Notes under the pieces: generated by a model
What the model was told of the DNA's origin: nothing
What the model saw: the letters and a program-made list of their open reading frames with translations, nothing else
The model's database searches: none
Source of the DNA: Hansschlegelia quercus
GTDB taxonomy: Bacteria; Pseudomonadota; Alphaproteobacteria; Rhizobiales; Methylopilaceae
DNA: 64,000 nucleotides
Assembly (NCBI RefSeq): GCF_004310425.1
Contig: NZ_SIUB01000007.1
Span: forward strand, 62,001 to 126,000
Direction: 5' to 3'
Program-made: the position numbers and the translations under genes
Part shown: positions 1-7,988 of the stretch, piece after piece
Layout: the number at the start of each line of letters is the position of its first letter
How positions within the stretch are numbered: the first letter of the stretch is position 1

Positions 1-1
1 G

Positions 2-664
2 ACGGGCGATTTCGGCCGACCGAAGCCGAACGTGATCGACGACCTCGCGCTCCCCGTCGCCGGCGATGCGGCGGCGCGAGCGCGGAGCGAGCCGGTCTCG
101 ACCTACCGCATGACGGACGACGAGGTCGCGATGCGCGATCTCGCCTGGGGCGTGGTGATGCCGCCGCTCGACGAGCAACGGCGCGGTCGCGTGCTGGCCG
201 AGCTCAAGCGCACCCGCATCCTGCCTGTCAACCGGTTGCGTCTCGACAAGGCGAACTACGTCCGCACCCTTATTTCGATCGACTACGCCTCCAGTCGGTC
301 GCGCTACGAGCGGCTGATCGACGACGTGGTCGACGACACCCGGCGCGTCGAGCCGTTCTTCCGGGCGGCGGCCAAGGTCGCCGAAGGGGACCGCGTGCGG
401 GGCAGGGCGCTCGATCTGATGCCGGATGTCAGGCCGGACGAGCGCGGCAAGGGCGAGCAGCGCATCGCGGAGAACGGTCTGTTCATCGCCTGGGTCCGCG
501 ACAGCTTCGAGGAGCGGCTGGCGGCCTACCGCTACGCGCTCGAACGACTGACGCTGGAGACGCCGGACCGGCTCGCGCTGGAGGCGGGGGCCGCGATCGA
601 CCAATTCGCCGCGGTGCTTGGCAGCCTTCGCCCGCTCGCCCCCCGCGGCGTCTTCAAAGGCTGA
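2..664 (+). CDS. Hypothetical protein, probable lipoprotein, 5' end outside window
   Basis: The reading frame is open from base 2, so the gene probably begins upstream of the window. A GTG at 32 is possible but the residues before it (TGDFGRPKPN) read like coding sequence. The visible part is about 220 residues, rich in Arg, Asp and Glu and largely helical in composition, with no cysteine motif or membrane segment. I recall alphaproteobacterial lipoproteins whose mature part begins with a similar GDFGRP stretch, which suggests a lost lipobox upstream; that is inference. It converges on the DUF1254 gene with a 6-base gap. Function unknown. Confidence 0.7.
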   Translation, partial: TGDFGRPKPNVIDDLALPVAGDAAARARSEPVSTYRMTDDEVAMRDLAWGVVMPPLDEQRRGRVLAELKRTRILPVNRLRLDKANYVRTLISIDYASSRSRYERLIDDVVDDTRRVEPFFRAAAKVAEGDRVRGRALDLMPDVRPDERGKGEQRIAENGLFIAWVRDSFEERLAAYRYALERLTLETPDRLALEAGAAIDQFAAVLGSLRPLAPRGVFKG

Positions 665-670
665 GGACGA

Positions 671-1234
671 TCAGGGGCTGAGCGTCCGGCTCGCGGCGCG
701 CGCGCAGCTCGCCGTCGCGGCGGCCTCCCGCAGGCCCGGCCGTGCGCTCTCCGCGGTTGCGAACAGGCGAACGAGCACGAAACCGGTCTTGGTCGGCGAG
801 ACGATGCGCAGCGCCGGCCGCCCCTCTGGCGCGTCCTCGACTTCGGCAGCTGCGACGTCCTCGGCGCTGAGCACGGTGACCTCGACCGCCCCACTCGCCG
901 CCGCCTTATCGGTGAGCGCATAGAAGGGCTGGCCGTAACGGTCGTGGACGGAGAGCGCGCCATAGGTTCCGGGCAGCGCGGCCTTGATCGTGACCGCTCC
1001 GGCCGAGAGATCATAGCGGCAGGCGGCCGTGACGAAGGCCGGGTCGCGGAAGGGCAAGATGTCCGCGTCGGGCGCTTCATCCGGAAGCACGACGAAGCGC
1101 CCGTCGGCGGACAAGGAGCCCAGCCTGTCGTAGGCGCCCTCGCGCGCGAGCTGCGGTACGGCGAGCAAAGTCGAGACATGCGTCAGGCCGCCGAGCGCGA
1201 GAGCAAGCGCGAGGCCGTAGATAAGCTGCATCAT
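671..1234 (-). CDS. DUF1254 domain-containing protein
   Basis: This protein of about 187 residues starts with a hydrophobic segment (MMQLIYGLALALALGG), a signal anchor or signal peptide, followed by a soluble domain. Features such as 'LPGTYGALSVHDRYGQPFYA' and the pairing with a DUF1214 protein place it in the DUF1254 family, whose biochemical role is not established. The start is the first ATG of an ATGATG pair, and it overlaps the DUF1214 stop codon by four bases (ATGA), which implies translational coupling. It is the last gene of a three-gene minus-strand unit headed by the penicillin-binding protein. Confidence 0.85.
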   Translation of the reverse strand: MMQLIYGLALALALGGLTHVSTLLAVPQLAREGAYDRLGSLSADGRFVVLPDEAPDADILPFRDPAFVTAACRYDLSAGAVTIKAALPGTYGALSVHDRYGQPFYALTDKAAASGAVEVTVLSAEDVAAAEVEDAPEGRPALRIVSPTKTGFVLVRLFATAESARPGLREAAATASCARAASRTLSP

Positions 1235-1809
1235 CGGCAGAGCCCTCGTTTGATCGAGAGCAGAACGCCCGGAATCTCCCGTTGGAGAGCGGAGCCGAGC
1301 GCAGTGTCGTAGAACGTGAGGCGAAGCCGGAACGCGCCTGCGCCGTGAAGCTGCATCCAATTTCCCGGGGCCGGCTCGCGCGACAGGGTGAGCGCCAGAG
1401 GCGCTCCCACCGTGCGTGCGGCGTTTGCGCTGGTGAGCGCCGGCTCCTCGCCTGGCTTCGAGAGCCGCCGTCCCTGCGGATCGAACGCGGCGATTGTCCA
1501 GAGCCGCGCCGGGGGGAGGGCGCCTTCAAGCGCATAGTCGCAGGCGGCCTCGAGCGGGCGACCCTCATCGTCGGTCGCGGCCATGAAGGCGAGGCCATCG
1601 CCGATCGAAAGCGGCGCCTCGCCGCGTCGCGCGGCCCCGGCGCGCTCATAGGGATCGGCGGAGAGCGTGCCAACGTCCGGCTCGCTCCGCCACGGTCCGA
1701 TGACGAGGCCCGTGGCCGGCAGGCCGTTCGCGACGGTCCACCACGTCGCGCCAAGGCCGATCGACGCCGCAAGCGCGAATACCGCGAGGACCCAGAGAAC
1801 CAGACGCAT
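1231..1809 (-). CDS. DUF1214 domain-containing protein
   Basis: The protein has 192 residues with one N-terminal membrane segment (about residues 3-22, 'VLWVLAVFALAASIGLGA') and then a periplasmic domain of DUF1214 type, recognisable by 'NWMQLHGAGAFRLRLTFYDT' near the C-terminus. The family function is unknown. Its ATG overlaps the last base of the penicillin-binding protein stop (TGATG), and its own stop overlaps the DUF1254 start, so the three genes are very likely one operon. The context suggests a cell-envelope role, but that is inference only. Confidence 0.88.
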   Translation of the reverse strand: MRLVLWVLAVFALAASIGLGATWWTVANGLPATGLVIGPWRSEPDVGTLSADPYERAGAARRGEAPLSIGDGLAFMAATDDEGRPLEAACDYALEGALPPARLWTIAAFDPQGRRLSKPGEEPALTSANAARTVGAPLALTLSREPAPGNWMQLHGAGAFRLRLTFYDTALGSALQREIPGVLLSIKRGLCR

Positions 1810-4166
1810 CAGCGCGCCGCGACCGATCCGCTGGAGGCGTTGAGCGACGCCCGGCCGGGGGCTGCCGCGGCGGCGACGTCGGAGACGATCGCGCCGAGCA
1901 CGCGCGCGCCGCCATCGGTGAGGTTGCGCGACTGAAACACGCCGGTTCCCCCGTCATCCGTCGGCGCCGCGGCTGCCGCGACGTCGCCCCCGCCAGGACG
2001 CGGCAGGCCAGGAATCGGCCGCGGCGCAAGGCCCTGATGCGCGAAGGTCATGATCTCCTTCCACGTCATGGCTGGCAGCGAGCCGCCGGTCATTTCGCGT
2101 GTCGTCGTGAAGTCGTCATTGCCGAACCAGACGCCGCCGACGAACGACCCCGTGAAGCCGACGAACCAGGCGTCGCGATAGGATTGCGACGTGCCGGTCT
2201 TGCCGCAGACCTGATAGCCGTCGAGCCGCGCGCGCCCGCCGGTGCCTTGCTCGGTAACCGCCAGCATGATCTTCGCCATGTCGGCCACGACATAGGGGCC
2301 GAGAACCTGCTCCGGCGGCTTCACGTTGCGGTCGTGGCGCCAGATGACGTCGCCCTTCGAATCCGCCACCTCGATCGCAGCGTAAGGCGTCGCCTTGCGG
2401 CCGGCGTTGGCGATTGTGGCGTAGGCTGAGGTGTGGTCGAGCACCGAAACCTCCTCGACGCCAAGCGCGAAGGCGCGGCCGGGGACGAGCTTGCTGCGGA
2501 TGCCCATCCTGTGCGCGAGATCGATGATCGGGCGCTGGCCTATGCTTGCCGCCAGACGCACAGGCACCGTATTGATCGACTTCGCGTAAGCCGTCGTCAG
2601 CTGAACCTTGCCGGCGAAGCGTCTTCCATAGTTGCGCGGGCACCAGTTTCCCACGCAGAACGGCCCGTCGACGATCACGCTGTCCGGCGTATACTTCCCG
2701 CTCGCAAACGATGCGGCGTAGACATAGGTCTTGAACGACGAGCCTGGCTGCCGCAGCGCGTCCACCGCGCGGTTGAACTGGCTCTGCCCGTAATCCCTAC
2801 CGCCAACCATCGCGCGCACCGCGCCGCCCGGCTCCATGATCACCGCCGCCGCCTGGTCGACGTCGTACTGGTCGCCGTACTGCCGCAGCATCTGCTCGAT
2901 CGCGCCCTCGGCGTGGCGCTGCAACGCGGGATCGATCGCGGTCCGCACCACCAGCACGCGCTGGCCGCCGAACGCGCCTTCGGCCGCGCGGCCGCGCACC
3001 TCCCCATAGGCCCAGTCGAGGTAGTAGTCCGGGCTCGAGATCTGGGCGACCGGCGTCGGCGTCGCCGGGTTGAAGCGCGCCGCCTGCACCTGGCCTTCGG
3101 TCATGAAGCCGGAGTCGACGAGGTTGGTCAGCACCTGGTCCGCCCGGGCGCGCGCCGCCGCGAGGTTGTTGTGCGGCGCGTATTTGCTGGGCGCCTTGAA
3201 CAGGCCCGCCAGCATCGCGCTTTCGGCCAGCGTCACGTCGCGCGCCGATTTCGCGAAGTAGAAATGCGCAGCCGCGTCCACCCCGAACGCGCCGCCGCCC
3301 ATATAGGCGCGGTCGAGGTAAAGCTTCAGGATCTCGTCCTTGGTCAGGTGGTGCTCCAGCCACAGAGCGAGGAACGCCTCCCGGATCTTGCGCTCGATCG
3401 AGCGCTCGTTTGTGAGAAAGATGTTCTTCGCGAGCTGCTGGGTGATCGACGAGCCGCCCTGCCGCACGCCGTTCGCCTTGGCGTTGGTGACGATGGCGCG
3501 CAGCGTGCCGGCGACGTCGATGCCGAAGTGCTGGTAGAAGCGCCGGTCCTCGGTCGCGAGCGCGGCCTTGATCAGGTGGTCGGGATAATCCTTCAGCGGG
3601 ATGCCGTCGTTCTGCATCACGCCGCGCTTGCCGATCTCGACGCCGTGGCGGTCGAGGAAGGTCACGGAGAGGTCGGCGCGCGTCAGCCAGTCCGGCCCGG
3701 TCTCGCGGAAGGCGGGCACGGCCAGCGCCAGCACCAGCACCGAGCCCGCGACGCCGAGCGTCAGCGTCTCGCCGAAAAGCTCCGCTGCGACCCGCCGCCA
3801 GCCGCGCGCGCGAAACCCGTCAAACGCCGCGCAGACGGAGTCCCACTTTCGCGAAGCCGTCGGCCCCAAGCGCCAGAAGGAATGATCGAGCCAGCTGTCG
3901 AACGCCAGCAGCGCGTGCTTCAGGCTGAAGGGCTTCCGCTCGCGTTTGGGCGCAGCCTGCGGCGCGGCGAGCGGCGGCGCCCCGCGTTCTCTCGCGAGCC
4001 GCGCCTCGCGCCGCTTCGCCTTGGCCTGTTCCGCGGCCGTCAGCGCGCGGTCGGCGAGCGCGTAGGCGCGCGGTCCGGCGGTCGCGGAGACGCGCGCGAC
4101 AAAGGCCTCGACGCCAAGGATGGCGGCCCGGGCCTTCGGTAGAAACGCTTGGCGCCAGCCCCCCAA
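1809..4166 (-). CDS. Class A penicillin-binding protein (PBP1A type), transglycosylase and transpeptidase
   Basis: This bifunctional peptidoglycan synthase of 785 residues polymerises lipid II and cross-links stem peptides in the periplasm. A basic cytoplasmic N-terminal region of about 130 residues precedes one membrane span (about 136-153). The GT51 domain shows TEDRRFYQHFGID with the catalytic Glu near 206 and GGSSITQQ near 237-244. The transpeptidase domain shows SSFK (active Ser near 476), SIN (530-532) and KTGT (656-659). The start is a TTG at 4166 with GGAG seven bases upstream. The Ala-rich tail of about 70 residues is low complexity. It heads the operon with DUF1214 and DUF1254 genes. 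Confidence 0.96.
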   Translation of the reverse strand: MGGWRQAFLPKARAAILGVEAFVARVSATAGPRAYALADRALTAAEQAKAKRREARLARERGAPPLAAPQAAPKRERKPFSLKHALLAFDSWLDHSFWRLGPTASRKWDSVCAAFDGFRARGWRRVAAELFGETLTLGVAGSVLVLALAVPAFRETGPDWLTRADLSVTFLDRHGVEIGKRGVMQNDGIPLKDYPDHLIKAALATEDRRFYQHFGIDVAGTLRAIVTNAKANGVRQGGSSITQQLAKNIFLTNERSIERKIREAFLALWLEHHLTKDEILKLYLDRAYMGGGAFGVDAAAHFYFAKSARDVTLAESAMLAGLFKAPSKYAPHNNLAAARARADQVLTNLVDSGFMTEGQVQAARFNPATPTPVAQISSPDYYLDWAYGEVRGRAAEGAFGGQRVLVVRTAIDPALQRHAEGAIEQMLRQYGDQYDVDQAAAVIMEPGGAVRAMVGGRDYGQSQFNRAVDALRQPGSSFKTYVYAASFASGKYTPDSVIVDGPFCVGNWCPRNYGRRFAGKVQLTTAYAKSINTVPVRLAASIGQRPIIDLAHRMGIRSKLVPGRAFALGVEEVSVLDHTSAYATIANAGRKATPYAAIEVADSKGDVIWRHDRNVKPPEQVLGPYVVADMAKIMLAVTEQGTGGRARLDGYQVCGKTGTSQSYRDAWFVGFTGSFVGGVWFGNDDFTTTREMTGGSLPAMTWKEIMTFAHQGLAPRPIPGLPRPGGGDVAAAAAPTDDGGTGVFQSRNLTDGGARVLGAIVSDVAAAAAPGRASLNASSGSVAAR

Positions 4167-4517
4167 AACAAAACTCCGCGCGTACCCGCCAAGGGCCCCT
4201 CAAGGTGAGCACATGACCCCTTCCACGGCCCCCATGCAAGGGTCCGGCGGAGGGACTTGTGGGAAGGTTAAGGGCGCGGCGGCGCGCCGCATGATGCGAA
4301 GGCGGCGCATGCCTCGTCATGCCTCGAAAGGGGATCCGCGACTTGATCGAAGAACGTGGGCGCCGGACGGAAAAAGTCATGGAGGCCCAAAGACGGGCAT
4401 GACGACGGAGGGTGATGGCGCGGGGCGGCGCTTCCGAACACGGCCATGCCCGCCGCGGGCGCCGGGCACGCGCCAAATCCCTTGCGTCAACCGCCATTTC
4501 GGGCGACGCGAAAGCCG
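4167..4517. other. Divergent intergenic region between PBP1A and YcgN genes
   Basis: This 351-base stretch separates divergently transcribed genes and presumably holds both promoters. The ribosome-binding site of the penicillin-binding protein lies at 4174-4177. Open frames crossing the region have no recognisable protein-like features. I found no convincing hairpin or promoter hexamer pair. Confidence 0.5.
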
Positions 4518-4991
4518 ATGGACGGCGAGGCCCCAAAACCCTTCTGGAAGACCAAGACGCTCAGCGAGATGTCGCCGAGCGAATGGGAGAGCCTGTGCGA
4601 CGGCTGCGGCCGCTGCTGCCTGCTCAAGCTGCAGGACGAGGAGACCGAGCGCGTCTACTACACCGACGTCTCCTGCCGCCTGCTCGATTGCGGCTCCTGC
4701 CGCTGCAAGGACTACGAGAACCGCAAGGCCCACGTGCCGGACTGCGTCCGCCTGACGCCGCAGGAGGTCCAGGACCTCGGCTGGCTCCCGCTCACCTGCG
4801 GCTACCGCCTCGTCCGCGACAGAAAAGACCTCGCCTGGTGGCACCCGCTGGTCTCAGGCAGCCCCGACACGGTCCACGAGGCGGGCGTCTCGGTGCGCGG
4901 ACGGGTGTTCGGCGACGAGACGGAAGTGCCGCTGGAGGAGATCGAAGACCGGATCGTAAGCTGGCCGGGGCGGTGGGTGAAGCGGGGGTAG
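4518..4991 (+). CDS. YcgN/UPF0260 family cysteine-cluster protein
   Basis: The protein has 157 residues and carries the conserved cysteine pattern of the UPF0260 family: CDGCGRCC, then [14 protein letters not shown], then VPDCV and a later CGYR. The cysteines resemble a metal or Fe-S cluster site, but the reaction is not known. The ATG at 4518 was chosen because it begins at the family's usual N-terminus ([15 protein letters not shown]); an upstream in-frame ATG at 4446 adds unlike residues. The AT-rich island starts within a few bases of its stop codon. Confidence 0.93.
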   Translation: MDGEAPKPFWKTKTLSEMSPSEWESLCDGCGRCCLLKLQDEETERVYYTDVSCRLLDCGSCRCKDYENRKAHVPDCVRLTPQEVQDLGWLPLTCGYRLVRDRKDLAWWHPLVSGSPDTVHEAGVSVRGRVFGDETEVPLEEIEDRIVSWPGRWVKRG

Positions 4992-5137
4992 GCTCTAATT
5001 GCAAAAGGGTTGAGTCGGACCTTCGGACTTCGATTGAACAGAAGACCTACCTAGTTGCCGTCTACAAGAATCGGTGGTGATCTCTACTGGATCATAGAAT
5101 TATGTAATGTACGTCTTGGCAGCGAAGGGGGGGCACA

Positions 5138-5818
5138 ATGAGCGAAAACAAAAACGACAAGGACGCAGACGTTAAGCAGAATCCTAAAGTGAAGAAAGTT
5201 ATAAAGGGTAACCTTCCGTATACACCAGCTCCAGGTGTCTTTAAGAAGACGCTGGAGGGTATAATAACGGCAGGTGAGCCGGAGCGTTTCACGAATAATT
5301 TCATGGATACTGTTCTCGGGGTGTCTGGCGGATCGTCGCGTTACGTGCCTCCCCTACTGAAAAAGATGGGTTTTCTAACGTCAGATGGTGTTCCGACCCA
5401 ACTGTATACGTCGTTTCGAACGGAGGGCGCTCGGTCTTCTGCAGCGTTCTCCGGTTTAAAGAATGCGTTCGGAGAACTTTTTCAACGAAACGAATATATA
5501 TTCAAGGCAAGTGAGAATGACGTGAAGGACCAAATTGTCGCGGTCACGGGATTAACGAAGGGCGACCAATATGTAAACTACATCTGGTCGACATTCAAAG
5601 TTGTAAGAGATTTTAACGCAGGTAATAATTCAAGCGAGTTCCGGGACGAGGCAGGCGCAACAGCGAAAGAATCTTTAGAACAACAAGATTACTCCGCACG
5701 AATATCTCATGGAAGCCTAGGCTTAATAAATAATATAAATATAGTTCTTCCTGAATCAACGAATATAAACGTGTACAATCTTATTTTCCAGAGTCTTCGC
5801 GCAAACTTGCTTGGGTGA
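5138..5818 (+). CDS. DUF5343 domain-containing protein
   Basis: The protein has 226 residues. After a charged N-terminal tail of about 24 residues comes a region (about 25-160) matching my memory of DUF5343: 'LPYTPAPGVFKKTLEGI', then 'GGSSRYVPPLLKKMGFL', 'GVPTQLYTSFR' and an Asn-Glu-Tyr near 118-120. The pattern of helices around 'LLKKMGFLTSDGVPT' looks like a winged helix, so nucleic-acid binding is possible but unproven. The C-terminus 'INIVLPESTNINVYNLIF' is a second conserved block. A purine-rich ribosome-binding site (AAGGGGGG) precedes the ATG. It is the first gene of the three-gene unit with two HEPN proteins; it may be the sensor, antitoxin or specificity subunit, which is inference. 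Confidence 0.8.
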   Translation: MSENKNDKDADVKQNPKVKKVIKGNLPYTPAPGVFKKTLEGIITAGEPERFTNNFMDTVLGVSGGSSRYVPPLLKKMGFLTSDGVPTQLYTSFRTEGARSSAAFSGLKNAFGELFQRNEYIFKASENDVKDQIVAVTGLTKGDQYVNYIWSTFKVVRDFNAGNNSSEFRDEAGATAKESLEQQDYSARISHGSLGLINNINIVLPESTNINVYNLIFQSLRANLLG

Positions 5819-5821
5819 AAA

Positions 5822-6406
5822 ATGGGCGATGTCGAGCTTTTTTTGCTTAAGGCAGCAGCAACTAACGCTCAGATAAGACAGGCAATGCAGGATCCTGCGA
5901 TTGCCTCATCGAGAAGCGACATCGAGCTTGCAACAGACAAGCTCGTGACGGGTCATCTAGAGCAAGTTGACGCTTCCATACGGAGAAACGCGTCAAGAAT
6001 GGCGGAGTTCTACCAGATATTCTATATTCTGGAGAATGATATAAGGAACCTCGTTTCGGAAACTCTAGAAGAGGGGGGTGGGGAGGCTTGGTGGGGCACC
6101 TGCGTTCCGCAGTTTGTACAAGACAGCGTGAAGAAGAATATCGACAGAGAGGCCGATGAGGGGCTAATTGCCCGATCAGACCGAGAAATAGATTATACGA
6201 ATTTTGGCGAACTTGGCGAAATAATCAAAATGAACTGGAATGCGTTCGCCGGGATATTTGCTAATACGAGCGTAAATGGAGTTCAGCGCGTTATCAAGAA
6301 GTTAAACCTAGCGCGAGGTCCTATCGCTCACTGCGGGCTTCTTACGGAAGATGAGGTTGTCCGACTAAAGCTCACAGTTCGCGACTGGTATAATCTGATG
6401 GCCTGA
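5822..6406 (+). CDS. Swt1-type HEPN domain protein
   Basis: The protein has 194 residues. The C-terminal two thirds match the Swt1-like HEPN family: 'FYQIFYILENDIRNLVSE' (about 63-80), an E-x-W-W motif near 88-91, 'RSDREIDYTNFGELGEII' (118-135) and 'LARGPIAHC' with R165 and H170 in the R-x4-H arrangement of HEPN nucleases. The residue after Arg is Gly, not the usual Asn, Asp or His, so RNase activity is less certain than for the neighbour. The ATG lies three bases after the DUF5343 stop, so translation is likely coupled. HEPN proteins of this type occur in bacterial conflict systems; a role here is inferred from family and context. Confidence 0.8.
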   Translation: MGDVELFLLKAAATNAQIRQAMQDPAIASSRSDIELATDKLVTGHLEQVDASIRRNASRMAEFYQIFYILENDIRNLVSETLEEGGGEAWWGTCVPQFVQDSVKKNIDREADEGLIARSDREIDYTNFGELGEIIKMNWNAFAGIFANTSVNGVQRVIKKLNLARGPIAHCGLLTEDEVVRLKLTVRDWYNLMA

Positions 6407-6428
6407 ACGAGTTAGATTAGGAAACCAC

Positions 6429-7187
6429 ATGGTGGCATCTGAAGCTCTGAAAGATCTGAAATCTGTATGGGGTGATTCATGCCACTCGATGTGGGTAGAG
6501 TTGCTTTGTGTTTCGATTTCGGAAGCTACAATTTTTTCATCTTATCCTGTGATTGATAAGAAAAGAGCTCTAAGCGATTTCTTTTATGCCCCGGCTCTTT
6601 CTTCTCGGCTCAAAAATTTTACCAAAGATGAGTTCTTGGGTCGGACTCATCTGTATCGTACATCGATAATTACAAACCGCGTCGTCATAATATCGGCAAG
6701 TTTCGAATTGTATTTCAGCAGGTTTTTGGATCTCTATATAGAGAACCGTAGCAAATATTTTGATCAAAAATCTAGAGTGAGGACGCAGCGCGGAGATAAG
6801 CTTTATGGCGACGTCTCTAAGGTGCGCGGTCTAGTAAGCCGCGTAAATCAGTTCTCGGATTTAACCGGATCCGGCATTAAAACTATCAACGACAGCTTAG
6901 GTTCATTGGATGAGATATATACTCTTCGCAACGTACTCGCGCACCGTGCCGGGATTATAGATGATGCGGCTGCGAAAAAACTCAAAAAGCTGTCGTTTAA
7001 GATCGGTGATAAAATAGTTCTCACTCCTGATGAGCTGATAAGTCTTGTGGCGCCGGTCATAGTGGTGGCAGAGTTCTTAGACCGAAAAATCGTTAGCGAA
7101 TACGATAATTCGATAGGGCGGCATCCGCACAAGCAACGGGCCCCTGCACAGGCGGTCTATTTACGGCCAAAAGGAAAAAAGTCCTAG
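6429..7187 (+). CDS. HEPN-like protein with RNxxxH motif
   Basis: This 252-residue protein has a predominantly helical core. Residues 84-104 ('RVVIISASFELYFSRFL...') resemble the first helix of MAE_28990 or RiboL-PSP type HEPN domains, and residues 167-172 read RNVLAH, an exact match to the R-[NDH]-x3-H active-site motif of HEPN ribonucleases. The rest is charged and ends in a basic tail (RPKGKKS). An AGGAAA ribosome-binding site lies a few bases before the ATG. It is the last gene of the AT-rich operon, 22 bases after the Swt1-HEPN gene. Two HEPN proteins in one operon could form a heterodimer or act in sequence. The family assignment is from motif and helix pattern only. Confidence 0.7.
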   Translation: MVASEALKDLKSVWGDSCHSMWVELLCVSISEATIFSSYPVIDKKRALSDFFYAPALSSRLKNFTKDEFLGRTHLYRTSIITNRVVIISASFELYFSRFLDLYIENRSKYFDQKSRVRTQRGDKLYGDVSKVRGLVSRVNQFSDLTGSGIKTINDSLGSLDEIYTLRNVLAHRAGIIDDAAAKKLKKLSFKIGDKIVLTPDELISLVAPVIVVAEFLDRKIVSEYDNSIGRHPHKQRAPAQAVYLRPKGKKS

Positions 7188-7240
7188 ACATTCGCCCTCA
7201 TTTCCCGCATCATCCCCGGTCCCTGTAACCGGAGGCGACG

Positions 7241-7840
7241 ATGCCCGCTCTCATCTCCCATACCGACGACGAGATCGCCCGGGCCAGAACCCTTTATGAG
7301 GAGACGAACCTCAGCCCGAAGGACATCGCCAAAATCCTCGGGATCGGGGACAACACCTTCTTCCGGCGCGTGAAGGCGTGGGGCTGGCGACGGCGGCGGC
7401 TTCGGGTGGCGGAGGTGGACGCCGCGGCGCTCGAAGCTGCCGGCGCCCGGGACGAGGCGCTTCGGACGCTGGGGCGCGAGGTGATCGACCACAGGCTGGC
7501 GGCGGAGGACCGGGCGGAGGACGCCATTTTGGGCCAGATCGCGGCGCTGGAGGCCATGCGGGAGCGGGTCGCGGTCGCGGCCTACAGCACGATCGACAGC
7601 GAGCGCGGCGCGCGCACGCTCTATCGGCTGGCGCAGGCGCTCACCGAAATCGCGCGCGCCCGCAACGAGAAGGCGAAGCTCGCGCTCGCGAGCAGGAATG
7701 ACGACCGACCCGGCGCAGAGCCGGAGGACCTCGACGCCATGAGGAACATGCTCGCCGACCGGCTGGAGCGGCTGCGCGCGCAGTTTGAGGGGGACGCCGC
7801 TTATGAGGATGCGGCGCCGCGGGCTTCCGGGGAGGGGTGA
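7241..7840 (+). CDS. Small-terminase-like protein (orphan paralogue of GTA g1)
   Basis: The protein has 199 residues. The N-terminus carries a helix-turn-helix ('LSPKDIAKILGIGDNTFFRR', about 23-42). The middle includes an ERGARTLYRL stretch and the C-terminus 'PEDLDAMRNMLADRLERLRA'. Both match the protein at 21336 (SAARTLSTL and 'PADLDALRDALADRLEKLRR'), which sits directly upstream of the GTA large terminase, so the two are paralogues. GGAGG lies five bases before the ATG. No large terminase or other phage gene follows here. It may be a solo DNA-binding protein or the remnant of a lost phage-like element. Its position beside the HEPN island is notable. Confidence 0.75.
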   Translation: MPALISHTDDEIARARTLYEETNLSPKDIAKILGIGDNTFFRRVKAWGWRRRRLRVAEVDAAALEAAGARDEALRTLGREVIDHRLAAEDRAEDAILGQIAALEAMRERVAVAAYSTIDSERGARTLYRLAQALTEIARARNEKAKLALASRNDDRPGAEPEDLDAMRNMLADRLERLRAQFEGDAAYEDAAPRASGEG

Positions 7841-7903
7841 GCGAGGCGTTCGGTCAAGGATGCATGCCTGTCGGGGCGCCCGGCGCAAACGCGCGTAAGG
7901 ATC

Positions 7904-7932
7904 GACGGGCCGCAGACGGACTGCGGCCCGTC
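7904..7932. terminator. Hairpin between convergent genes
   Basis: A perfect 12-bp stem GACGGGCCGCAG/CTGCGGCCCGTC with a five-base loop lies between the small-terminase-like gene and the MipA gene, which converge. There is no long T tract, so it is a probable but not certain terminator. Confidence 0.55.
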
Positions 7933-7988
7933 ACGAGCACAAACGTCGCCGCTTGGGGACGCGGGAATGCGACGTCGATCGGCTCGAT

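Larger units (their letters stand above)
4995..7195 (+). other. AT-rich accessory island with DUF5343 and two HEPN genes
   Basis: Base composition changes sharply just after the YcgN stop and returns to the genomic pattern just after the third gene. A sample line, 5701-5760, has 17 G+C in 60 bases, while 4681-4740 has 40 in 60. Codon use also differs, with many AT-ending codons such as ATA and AAT that are almost absent in the flanks. Three same-strand genes fill the island with gaps of 3 and 22 bases, so they probably form one operon. No integrase, transposase, target-site duplication or tRNA is visible. A short tandem repeat TCGGACYT occurs twice at 5015-5030, near the left edge. Confidence 0.85.

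Noticed and set aside
2433-4142. A 569-residue plus-strand frame opposite the penicillin-binding protein
   Set aside because: It is Arg/His/Ala/Val-rich without domains and lies fully antisense to a gene with all class A PBP motifs; long antisense frames are common in DNA of this GC content.
5015-5030. Tandem TCGGACYT as an island attachment site
   Set aside because: I found no matching copy at the right edge of the island and no integrase, so it stays a note only.
5072-5106. Promoter hexamers for the HEPN island (TAGAAT or TATGTA as -10)
   Set aside because: AT-rich -10-like hexamers occur, but no good -35 hexamer lies at 16-18 bases, so no promoter is claimed.
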